This document shows, piece after piece, positions 1 through 6,472 of a stretch of 12,872 bases of DNA. Source of the DNA: SZUA-87 sp041687805 (GTDB lineage: Bacteria; Actinomycetota; Acidimicrobiia; Acidimicrobiales; Aldehydirespiratoraceae); assembly GCA_041687805.1 (NCBI GenBank), contig JBDNJK010000037.1, positions 1 to 12,872 on the forward strand, read 5' to 3'. Under the pieces are notes generated by a model. The model ran no database searches. It saw only the letters and a list, made by a program, of their open reading frames with translations, and was not told the origin of the DNA. Position 1 is the first letter of the stretch. Every line of letters starts with the position of its first letter. Both the position numbers and the translations under genes were made by a program.

Positions 1-612
1 CTCACGTCGATTCGAACCGCGGCGGCGCCGGGTCTTCTCACCGACATGCTTGCTCCTGCCGACGCGTCGGTGCTCGCCATGTTTGGTGGTGGGGCCATGG
101 CCGCCGACCAAGTGGCCGCTATTCGTGAGGTCCGGCCCATCGAACGCGTTCTCGTCTGGAGCCGCACCGGCACAACTGCCAGGGCATGCGCCGACTTGGT
201 GGGCGGTGAGGTCGAACTCGATGCCGACGCCGCTGTGCAAGCTGCCGACATCATTTCATCGGCCACGCCGTCAAAGTCGCCCCTTTTCAAAGCGGAGTCG
301 GTCAGACCCGGCACTCACATCAACGCCGTGGGCGCTTACACCCCGGAAATGATCGAGATTCCGTTCGAGATCAGTCAAGCTGCCTTCGTGGTTGTCGACG
401 ACCTTACGGCTGCGGCCGCTGAGGCAGGAGACCTGCTCCAGGCCGGCAAAACGCCAGATGCCCAGGTCAGTGATCTGCTCAGCGGCAGAGCCAGCCGGGG
501 CGATGAGCAGTTCACATTCTTCAAGTCGGTCGGTATTGCCGAGCAGGACATCGCCGCAGCGGTGATGGCTCTTGGCAACGCCGAACGAGACGGCCTCGGC
601 ACCGAACTCTGA
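1..612 (+). CDS. Ornithine cyclodeaminase / mu-crystallin family protein (5' partial)
   Basis: The gene runs in from the left edge; 203 codons are visible and the frame is open from base 1, so the Met at base 46 is internal. The family comprises NAD(P)-dependent enzymes such as ornithine cyclodeaminase, alanine dehydrogenase and ketimine reductases. Seen: the start of the Rossmann domain (SIRTAAA, then a glycine-rich turn FGGGAMAADQ where most members have GxGxQA), the strand-end segment VLVWSR, SATPSKSPLF, the family hallmark HINAVGAYTPEMIEIP, and a C-terminal FKSVGIAEQDIAAA. About a third of the usual ~320 residues is missing at the N-terminus, including the substrate-binding part, so the exact substrate cannot be named. 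The stop lies 5 bases before the next gene, suggesting co-transcription. The family call is firm; ornithine as the substrate is not. Confidence 0.88.
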   Translation, partial: LTSIRTAAAPGLLTDMLAPADASVLAMFGGGAMAADQVAAIREVRPIERVLVWSRTGTTARACADLVGGEVELDADAAVQAADIISSATPSKSPLFKAESVRPGTHINAVGAYTPEMIEIPFEISQAAFVVVDDLTAAAAEAGDLLQAGKTPDAQVSDLLSGRASRGDEQFTFFKSVGIAEQDIAAAVMALGNAERDGLGTEL

Positions 613-617
613 CCGCC

Positions 618-971
618 ATGATTCCCATCATTGTCATCCTAGTTTTTATGGTGTTCATGTTGGCGCTCGGCCTGCTCCCGCGCTTGGTGCTGGCCAGGTG
701 GAAGGGCCAGGCGAGGGCCTTCGACTTGGGATATGAAGGTGAAGGCATTCCCATCGATGTTGGCGGTGGATATTCACGCATGAGCCTGGGTGGCGACCAA
801 GTACGAGCCCACATGATCAAAGCAAGCCTTCAAGCTCGTGGGGTGTTGTGTCGCCTCGACCAGATCAACGGTGGATCAGGCGGCGCGATCGCGTCAACCC
901 ACATTCTTCACTTCCAGACAGAGGACCTCGATGCGGTAATCGACGAGTGGACCACCGCTATCAGGCCTTGA
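618..971 (+). CDS. Small membrane-anchored protein of unknown function
   Basis: A 117-residue protein starting 5 bases after the cyclodeaminase-family gene. Residues 2-25 form a strongly hydrophobic segment (IPIIVILVFMVFMLALGLL) followed by basic residues, consistent with a single N-terminal membrane anchor or uncleaved signal. The rest is a soluble domain of about 85 residues. The stretch around residues 56-75 (GGDQVRAHMIKASLQARGVL) resembles the 'two-copies-of-a-site, small alpha/beta' proteins of the DUF2007 type, but this is a weak impression only. No catalytic motif is visible. No convincing Shine-Dalgarno sequence precedes the ATG, which fits translational coupling to the upstream gene. 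Its last 11 bases overlap the end of the convergent PLP-enzyme gene. Coding status is supported by the tight spacing and sensible protein composition. Confidence 0.65.
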   Translation: MIPIIVILVFMVFMLALGLLPRLVLARWKGQARAFDLGYEGEGIPIDVGGGYSRMSLGGDQVRAHMIKASLQARGVLCRLDQINGGSGGAIASTHILHFQTEDLDAVIDEWTTAIRP

Positions 972-2004
972 GGCCCGACCCCGTCAGGACAACAACCGCC
1001 GACTCATCACGGCCGATCACCCCGTCACGCTGGAGGATCGAGGCCGCCGCGAACGCAACCGCGCTGGATGGCTCCGCGTAGAACCCGCTTCTGGCCAGTT
1101 GGTCACGGGCGGGAAGGATCTCGCGCTCCGGCACGGCAACGGCCGAGCCGCCGCTCGCCCTCAACGCATCGAGCATGGCCGCCCCCCTGATCGGATTGGA
1201 TGTGGCGATGGCTTTGGCCACCGTTGGTTGAGCGATGACCGAGTCGACTTCGGCGCGGCCCGACACGAACGCTGCGTGCAGCGGAGCACAGGCCGCTGCT
1301 TGGGCGGCGTGCAGATGCGGGAGCGTGTCGATCAGGCCGGAACCGAGCAGCTCTTCGAATCCAAGTTGCAATCCGAGGAGTAACGATCCGTATCCGACCG
1401 GTAGCACGATGTGGTCGGGCAACCCGCTGGGATGTTGTTCGAGCAACTCGTAGGCGAGGGTCTTGGTGCCATGGATGAACAGCGGCTGCCAGTTGTGGCT
1501 GGCATAGATCTTCGTGTCGGCCAGACGTCTCGCCGCCTTCGCTACGTCCTCCCTCGAGCCGTCAATGCGCGTGATCGTCGCGCCGTGAGCAGCGGCCTGT
1601 CGTGTCTTGGATTCCGGGGTGGAGGCGGGAGTCAATACCTCGCACCGAATCCCGGCTGCCGCCGCGTACATCGCCATCGACGCCCCGGCGTTTCCGGACG
1701 AGTCGAGAAACACCTCACCGATGCCAGCCACACTTAGCCCGCTCACCAAAACCGATGACCCACGATCCTTGAACGACCCCGATGGAGAGACGTACTCACA
1801 TTTGATCGAAAATCCGTTTGGGCCAGAAACGAGAGGCGTGAGTCCTTCACCGAGCGATACCGGTGAAGCATCGCCAGTCGGTATGACCTGCCGATATCTC
1901 CAGATCGAACGATCGCTCGACTCGATGGGCCACGAAATCGGGCCACGGTGCGGACGAACCGGCAACGGAGTGCCGTCTTCCTGGCACCACGGAAATTTAG
2001 CCAT
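961..2004 (-). CDS. Threonine synthase-like PLP-dependent enzyme
   Basis: A complete 347-residue fold-type II PLP enzyme. The Schiff-base lysine is K79 in SPSGSFKDRG. The phosphate/carboxylate loop is SSGNAG (residues 102-107). A glycine-rich cofactor-phosphate loop, PVGYGSLLLG, lies near residues 202-211, and the chain ends with VVVLTGSGLKA, typical of threonine synthases and their paralogues. Family members catalyse beta/gamma replacement or elimination on hydroxy-amino-acid derivatives. The N-terminus has only one Cys and lacks the CxxC zinc-like knuckle found in many long threonine synthases. With no hom/thrB neighbours, the housekeeping ThrC role is uncertain; a paralogue with another substrate is equally possible. 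The gene overlaps the convergent small-protein gene by 11 bases and starts 33 bases from the divergent peptidase gene, so promoters for both must lie largely within 2005-2037 or inside the coding regions. Confidence 0.87.
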   Translation of the reverse strand: MAKFPWCQEDGTPLPVRPHRGPISWPIESSDRSIWRYRQVIPTGDASPVSLGEGLTPLVSGPNGFSIKCEYVSPSGSFKDRGSSVLVSGLSVAGIGEVFLDSSGNAGASMAMYAAAAGIRCEVLTPASTPESKTRQAAAHGATITRIDGSREDVAKAARRLADTKIYASHNWQPLFIHGTKTLAYELLEQHPSGLPDHIVLPVGYGSLLLGLQLGFEELLGSGLIDTLPHLHAAQAAACAPLHAAFVSGRAEVDSVIAQPTVAKAIATSNPIRGAAMLDALRASGGSAVAVPEREILPARDQLARSGFYAEPSSAVAFAAASILQRDGVIGRDESAVVVLTGSGLKA

Positions 2005-2037
2005 GGACCGACACTACGCGCCGGGTAGTTTGCAGGA

Positions 2038-3966
2038 ATGTCACGCACCATGCGACCAGCTGATCTATACGACCTCAGGACCGTCGGGGCCATTGCCCTG
2101 AGGCCATCTGATTCTGCGGTGGTCTACGCCGTCACATGGCCCGACCTCGACACGGATTCCAACCGGTCGCAGCTGCACGTCCATGAGAGTGGCGTGAGCC
2201 GAAAGCTCACGAATGGTCACGATGACGGGTCGCCAAGGTTCTCGCCCTCGGGCCAACGTTTGACATTTCTGCGGTCGGAGGAGAAGTCGAAACCGATTCT
2301 GATGGTGCTCGACTGGGGTCCGGGCGAAGCTCGATCTGTCGGCGACTTCCCCGACGGTGTGGTCGGCGTGGAGTGGCTCGACGACAGCCGATTGGTGGTG
2401 CTGGCGACTGATCGACCCGCCGACCAGGTCGGCCTCGATGACGATGAGTTGAGCAGGCTTCCACGCACAATTCGTTCCCTCAACTATCGATTCAATGGCC
2501 GCGGCTGGACTCACGACCGCAAGGTTCAGATCTATGTGCTCGATCTCGACTCAGGCCAGCAGACACGAATATCGAATCCCGAATTCGACCACTCCGGTGT
2601 CGCCATCGATCCCTCTGGCGAGCAGTTGGCGACTGTCATATCCTCCGACGATGACTCAGATCTCACTGGCGTAAGCCACATCTGGACGTACAAGATTGAT
2701 GGGTCAGACGCGCAGCAGGTCACCGCCCTTGACGGATCGTGGGACGCGTTGTGCTGGCACCAAGACGGTCCGCTGGTGGCCGCCGGGTCTCCCATCGCCA
2801 GCCGTATCGGGTTCTCCCACCTTCATCGATTCGATCAGGAGAATGATGGCAGCTGGAGTAAGCCGGTTCGCCTCGGAAATTCCGACGTCAATATTGATGC
2901 CATGGGCGGTGTGCCCCCGATGGCTGTGGATGGGGCGGTGCTGGCCCTCTGCACAGATAGTGGCGCAACTGTCCTCAACCAATTCCCGTTGACAGGATCG
3001 GAGCCTGAGCGTCTCTACGCAGGTCAGTGTGTTCTCGGATCATTCGCTATGGCCACCGATAGCTCTCGTCTTCTGGCCACCATTTCCAGCCCGACCAGAC
3101 CGGCGGAGCTATGGGACCTCACCGGTGATGTGCCACAGCGGCTCACGTTCCTCAACGACGACCTCCTCGCGGAACTTGATCTCGTCGAGCCGGAGACCGT
3201 GGATGTCGTTTCGGCCGACGGCACTGCCGTGGAGGCATGGATTTATCGTCCGACCGAGCAGAGCCCCCCTGGCGACCGTCCTGGACCCGGACTCGTATAT
3301 GTGCACGGTGGACCGATGGCGCAGTACAGCTACGGATTCTTCGACGAGTTCCAATTGGCTGCCGCCGAGGGTTTCACCGTCATCGCAGGAAACCCGCGTG
3401 GCAGCGACGGATACGGAGAGGCTTGGGCTACCCACATCGTCGGGCATCTCGGCGAAAGCGACTGGGAGGACGTCACTGCAATAGCCGATTATCTCGGCGC
3501 GCTGCCGGAAGTCGATGAAGCCCGCGTCGGACTCGGCGGCGGCAGTTACGGCGGCTACATGGCAGCGTGGGCAGTAGGGCACACCGACCGATTCAAGGCA
3601 GTGCTTGTGGAGCGGGCCGTCACCAACTGGGAGACCTTCGGTGGCACCACCGACATCCCGTTCTTCGTGTCGCTCTACATGGATGCCGCCGTGGAGGGAG
3701 ACGTCGAGTCGATCCGTCGCCAATCACCCATCACCTATGCGGCCAACGCCACTTCTCCAACGTTGATCCTTCACTCCGAGGAGGACTGGCGCTGCCCGAT
3801 CGAACAAGGCGAACAATTCTTCGCCGCGCTGCGCCGAAACGGCTGCGACGTGACGATGGTTCGGTTCCCGGGCGAGAACCACGAGCTCAGCCGGGGCGGA
3901 TCACCCCGGCATCGCATCGAGCGTTTCGAGATCATTCACAGCTTCTTCAACCGTCATCTCGGCTGA
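2038..3966 (+). CDS. S9 family serine peptidase (acylaminoacyl-peptidase-like)
   Basis: A 642-residue peptidase of the prolyl oligopeptidase clan. Residues ~1-380 form a beta-propeller of TolB/WD-like repeats (segments such as GSPRFSPSGQRLTFLR and FDHSGVAIDPSGEQLATV) that gates access. Residues ~390-642 form an alpha/beta hydrolase. The catalytic triad is readable: nucleophile S503 in GGGSYGGY, D583 in HSEEDWRCP, and H615 in GENHELSRGGSPRHR, the last two being the signature of the acylaminoacyl-peptidase branch. An oxyanion-side motif, YVHGGPMAQY, precedes them. There is no signal peptide, so the enzyme is probably cytoplasmic and cleaves short or N-blocked peptides. The start is ambiguous: AGGA (2034-2037) abuts the ATG at 2038 but is 12 bases from an in-frame ATG at 2050, which yields a protein starting MRPADLYDL. 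Leaderless translation is also possible. Confidence 0.93.
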   Translation: MSRTMRPADLYDLRTVGAIALRPSDSAVVYAVTWPDLDTDSNRSQLHVHESGVSRKLTNGHDDGSPRFSPSGQRLTFLRSEEKSKPILMVLDWGPGEARSVGDFPDGVVGVEWLDDSRLVVLATDRPADQVGLDDDELSRLPRTIRSLNYRFNGRGWTHDRKVQIYVLDLDSGQQTRISNPEFDHSGVAIDPSGEQLATVISSDDDSDLTGVSHIWTYKIDGSDAQQVTALDGSWDALCWHQDGPLVAAGSPIASRIGFSHLHRFDQENDGSWSKPVRLGNSDVNIDAMGGVPPMAVDGAVLALCTDSGATVLNQFPLTGSEPERLYAGQCVLGSFAMATDSSRLLATISSPTRPAELWDLTGDVPQRLTFLNDDLLAELDLVEPETVDVVSADGTAVEAWIYRPTEQSPPGDRPGPGLVYVHGGPMAQYSYGFFDEFQLAAAEGFTVIAGNPRGSDGYGEAWATHIVGHLGESDWEDVTAIADYLGALPEVDEARVGLGGGSYGGYMAAWAVGHTDRFKAVLVERAVTNWETFGGTTDIPFFVSLYMDAAVEGDVESIRRQSPITYAANATSPTLILHSEEDWRCPIEQGEQFFAALRRNGCDVTMVRFPGENHELSRGGSPRHRIERFEIIHSFFNRHLG

Positions 3967-3969
3967 GGC

Positions 3970-3987
3970 ACTGCTCGGAACAGCAGT
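3970..3987. terminator. Small hairpin between convergent genes, possible terminator
   Basis: ACTGCT (3970-3975) pairs perfectly with AGCAGT (3982-3987) across a 6-base loop, in the 20-base gap between the end of the peptidase gene and the end of the AhpD-like gene. No T-run follows on either strand and the stem is only 6 bp, so a weak bidirectional terminator is plausible but not established. Confidence 0.3.
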
Positions 3988-4544
3988 TAGTCGTCTGGGA
4001 TCCAGCTCTCGGTTGTGATCCCCAAACCGTCGGCGATGCGGTTGGCGTAGGCGTAGTAGGCGGTGCTCTCCACAATGTCGTGCACGTCACGATCGCTGAA
4101 ACCAGCGGCACGCAAACTGTCGACGTCGTCTGACACCATCTCTCCCGGCGTCTTGGTGAGTTTCACCGCGTAGGTGAGCATGGCTGTGCGCTGCTCCGAC
4201 AGGCCCGCCGTGTGCCAGTCGGTCTCGATTGCCGACAGCAGATCATCGTCCTTGAGAAGCCGGCGCAGACCGCGCCGATGGTGGGTGATTCAATAGTGGC
4301 AACTGTTGACTTGGCTTACGACCATGGCAACGAGTTCTCGCTCCACCTTGCGTAAAGATTTTGTGCCCGACATCGCCGAGCCGTAGACCCCAACGTGGGC
4401 GGCCAACGCCTTCGGGTTGAGCGAGTGGATCACCATGATGTTGTCGACCCGGCCGTAGCCGCGGTCGACCACCTTGGCGTAGAGGCCTTCGAGCGGACCA
4501 CCGACCCACTCCTCATCGGGAATCGTTTCGATCCAGGCCATCAT
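3987..4544 (-). CDS. AhpD-like peroxidase-related selenoprotein, Sec encoded by in-frame TGA at 4292-4290
   Basis: Read through one TGA, this is a 185-residue protein of the AhpD/carboxymuconolactone-decarboxylase superfamily, closest in style to the 'uncharacterized peroxidase-related enzyme' group (N-terminus MAWIETIPDEEW; IHSLNPKALAAHVGVYG; C-terminal TYAVKLTKTPGEM). The two halves, residues 1-84 and 122-185, share one frame and the codons between them are open. The TGA is codon 85. The AhpD catalytic signature E-x11-C-x2-C-x3-H is intact as E70, C82, U85, H89, so selenocysteine replaces the second redox cysteine, which in mycobacterial AhpD is the reactive one. A SECIS-like hairpin follows the TGA immediately. 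AGGAG (4552-4548) lies 3 bases from the first ATG and 6 from a second at 4541, the likelier start. The gene is 11 bases downstream of the LysR gene. Conventional callers would give two fragments or a pseudogene; a recent Cys-to-stop mutation is the alternative. Peroxide or thiol-disulfide chemistry is inferred. Confidence 0.88.
4261..4292 (-). promoter_or_regulatory. Bacterial-type SECIS element directing Sec insertion
   Basis: Numbering the transcript from the U of UGA (genome 4292) as 1, bases 16-21 (CGGCGC) pair perfectly with bases 27-32 (GCGCCG) around the loop GGUCU (bases 22-26); the hairpin is genome 4277-4261. A U15-G33 wobble can extend the stem. In E. coli fdhF mRNA, the best-studied bacterial SECIS, SelB contacts G23 and U24 in an AGGUCU loop. 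Here G and U occupy the same positions and the GGUCU sequence is the same. The bulged U17 of fdhF has no exact counterpart (G17 here; U15 sits at the stem base). The element lies inside the coding region, as bacterial SECIS elements must, and encodes RRGLR. Confidence 0.83.
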
Positions 4545-4555
4545 CTGCTCCTAGC

Positions 4556-5494
4556 TCACATCGGCGCCGATGTCGCCACTGTGTCTACAACGAATTGTCG
4601 GGCCGCGCTGTCGACCAAGGCACCGAGCACGAGATCCTGCACCGGTCGGGATTGAGCGGAGTCGCGAGTGAGGGCCACTAAATCGCGGTGGAGATCGCTG
4701 TTGGCGAGGAACCGCACCACCGCACCTTCGGGTGGTGGATCGACGGCCAACCGCGGCTGCAGGCTCACCCCCAGGCCCCTCGCTACATATCCGCGAACGA
4801 GTAGTAGATCGTCGGTCTCCCACCTCACGTTTGGCTCGAAACCGGCAGCTCGACACGCCGTGAGAACAGCATCTCCACACGACACGAAATCGGGCGACAC
4901 GATCCAAGGCTGATCGGCAACATCCAACAGAGCGATCTCCTCATCCGGAAGCCCAAGCGATTCCGGCGCCAGAAGCACGAGCGGCTCGCTTCCCAACACC
5001 GTCGACGTGACACCATCAGGAACCACCAGCGGGGCATGCGGATAGATGTCGACTATCGAAAGATCGGTGCGGCGCGAGGTCAGTTTGTCGATGCTCACAT
5101 GTGGCTCGTCGTCGGTGACCGTCAGGTCGATCGAGGGATGTTGCTCGTTGATGGCAACCACCGCCGGAGCGACCACAGACAAGGCCACGCTCGGAACAGC
5201 CGAGATCCTGAACTCACCTTCGACGCGGTCGAGCATGGCTTCGGCCTCTGAACCGACCTGTTCCAAGCGACCAACCATCTCACCTCCCTGCTCGGCGAGG
5301 TGACGCCCCAGTGGGGTCAATGCCACCGACCGACCGTCGGGTACGAGCAATTCGGCCCCTACCTCTGCCTCGAGTGCGCTGAGCTGCTGTGATACCGCCG
5401 AGGGGGTAATGCCCAACTCTGCGGCCGCAGCGGAGAGCGTGCCGAGACGCGAGACGAGCCAGAGGGTTCGCAATCTGTCGAAACTCAGGTTCAT
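4556..5494 (-). CDS. LysR-family transcriptional regulator
   Basis: A complete 312-residue LysR-type regulator. Residues ~4-62 form the winged helix-turn-helix: FDRLRTLWLVSRLGTLSAAA, then the recognition helix GITPSAVSQQLSALE and wing SVALTPLGRHL. Residues ~92-300 form the periplasmic-binding-protein-like effector domain, starting EFRISAVPSVALSVVAPAV. A good ribosome site (TTGAGGTGAAGC) precedes the ATG. The gene is divergent from the short-chain dehydrogenase gene and its catabolic neighbours, with an inverted repeat between them, the classic LysR arrangement for controlling both its own promoter and the divergent one. It is followed 11 bases later by the AhpD-like selenoprotein gene, so both are probably on one transcript. 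The effector is unknown. It lacks an obvious OxyR-like redox cysteine pair: the two cysteines visible (in VSCGDAVLTACRAAG) are nine residues apart, so peroxide sensing is not supported by motif. Confidence 0.92.
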   Translation of the reverse strand: MNLSFDRLRTLWLVSRLGTLSAAAAELGITPSAVSQQLSALEAEVGAELLVPDGRSVALTPLGRHLAEQGGEMVGRLEQVGSEAEAMLDRVEGEFRISAVPSVALSVVAPAVVAINEQHPSIDLTVTDDEPHVSIDKLTSRRTDLSIVDIYPHAPLVVPDGVTSTVLGSEPLVLLAPESLGLPDEEIALLDVADQPWIVSPDFVSCGDAVLTACRAAGFEPNVRWETDDLLLVRGYVARGLGVSLQPRLAVDPPPEGAVVRFLANSDLHRDLVALTRDSAQSRPVQDLVLGALVDSAARQFVVDTVATSAPM

Positions 5495-5506
5495 GCTTCA
5501 CCTCAA

Positions 5507-5529
5507 TCACTAATGATAAATCTTAGTGA
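5507..5529. promoter_or_regulatory. Inverted repeat, probable LysR operator
   Basis: TCACTAA (5507-5513) and TTAGTGA (5523-5529) are perfect inverted copies separated by 9 bases, centred 24 bases upstream of the LysR start and about 100 bases upstream of the dehydrogenase start. The region is clearly more AT-rich than its surroundings. Position and symmetry fit a LysR-type recognition or activation site that could repress the regulator and act on the divergent genes. A smaller related element exists: TGATAA (5514-5519) in the spacer is matched in inverted orientation by TTATCA at 5559-5564. I could not assign convincing -35/-10 boxes on either strand. Confidence 0.55.
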
Positions 5530-5620
5530 CTTAATGTAGCACTTCGTGTTAGCGTGCGTTATCAATCTTTCTATGGCGGCCGTCGGCAGCCAGATCTACC
5601 AATCACAAAGAGGACCCACC

Positions 5621-6445
5621 ATGAAACGCACCGAGACCGGACACGAATCTCTCGTTGGCAAGGTGGTTGTCGTGACCGGCGCCGGCAAGGGCATCGGCCG
5701 AGCGCTTGCCGAGCGTTTTGCCTCCGTTGGCTCGCGTGTGGCAGTCAATGATGTCGACAAGGAGTCCGCCGACTCAACAGTTGCCGCGATCCAAGCCGAC
5801 GGCGGCACCGCCATCGCAGTCCCGGCCGATGTATCCGACAGCGCCCAGGTGGCCGCAATGTTCGATCGGGTGATGGGCGAATGGGGCACCGTCGACGTAC
5901 AGATGAACAACGCCGGGCTGATAAGCCCGATGCTTCACTTCTTCGAAGCCGACGAGGCATGGTGGAGGCGGATCATCGACGTCAACCTCACCGGACACTT
6001 CCTGTGCTGCCACCGCGCCGCGAAGATCATGGCCAAGAACGGCAAGGGTGTGATCATCAACATGTCGTCAGGGGGCGCCACCCGGTCACATCGCGCCTTC
6101 ACCGCCTACGACGCGTCGAAAGGCGGGATCGAAGCCCTCACCCGGGCGCTCGCACTCGACCTCGGGCCTTACGGCATCAGGGTCAACGCACTCATGCCCG
6201 GTTCCATCGATACCACCGGGATGGACCACGAAGCACGCGTGTTGCGCGGCGAAAACATTCCTGCGGGTCGAATCGGTGAGCCGTTCGACATGACTGGCCC
6301 AGCGCTATTTCTTGCATCCGACGACGCCGGCTACGTCACCGGTGATGTAATCAAGGTCGACGGTGGAATGCTTTCGCAACAGCGATCCGCAACCGTCGAC
6401 ATCCATCCACCGTCCATGTTCCCGTCCGTCGACGACATCAGCTGA
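5621..6445 (+). CDS. Short-chain dehydrogenase/reductase (SDR), classical type
   Basis: A 274-residue NAD(P)-dependent oxidoreductase with all classical SDR elements: cofactor turn TGAGKGIG (residues 19-26), D44 after the second strand (VAVNDVD), which favours NAD(H) over NADP(H), NNAG (96-99), structural N122 in DVNLTG, and catalytic S150, Y163 and K167 (YDASK). The C-terminal IKVDGGM is typical. An extra tail of about 25 residues follows that motif. The chosen ATG has AAGAGGA (5608-5614) at a 6-base spacing. The longer reading to 5546 would add 25 residues with no ribosome site and would run into the regulatory region. It is the first gene of the rightward cluster, divergent from LysR and 27 bases before the hydantoinase A gene. 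It probably oxidises or reduces an alcohol/ketone in the same pathway; the substrate is unknown. Confidence 0.92.
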   Translation: MKRTETGHESLVGKVVVVTGAGKGIGRALAERFASVGSRVAVNDVDKESADSTVAAIQADGGTAIAVPADVSDSAQVAAMFDRVMGEWGTVDVQMNNAGLISPMLHFFEADEAWWRRIIDVNLTGHFLCCHRAAKIMAKNGKGVIINMSSGGATRSHRAFTAYDASKGGIEALTRALALDLGPYGIRVNALMPGSIDTTGMDHEARVLRGENIPAGRIGEPFDMTGPALFLASDDAGYVTGDVIKVDGGMLSQQRSATVDIHPPSMFPSVDDIS

Positions 6446-6472
6446 CGGATCCACCACTACCGGGAGGCAGAA

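Noticed and set aside
961..2004. PLP enzyme plus cyclodeaminase as a diaminopropionate (SbnA/SbnB-type) siderophore pair
   Set aside because: The two genes are convergent and separated by another gene, the PLP enzyme looks threonine-synthase-like and not cysteine-synthase-like, and no siderophore genes are visible.
3109..3723. A 204-codon open frame on the minus strand inside the peptidase gene
   Set aside because: It covers the S9 catalytic serine region on the other strand and has no independent support.
3987..4544. Two separate small genes, or a pseudogene with a nonsense mutation
   Set aside because: Both parts share one frame with open codons between them, the TGA falls on the exact catalytic Cys position, and a SECIS-like hairpin follows it. 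Sec read-through explains all of this better than decay, though only a genome-level check for selB/selC can settle it.
5546..5620. A longer SDR start 25 codons upstream
   Set aside because: No ribosome site precedes it, the added residues are unlike the family N-terminus, and the ATG at 5621 has AAGAGGA at ideal spacing.
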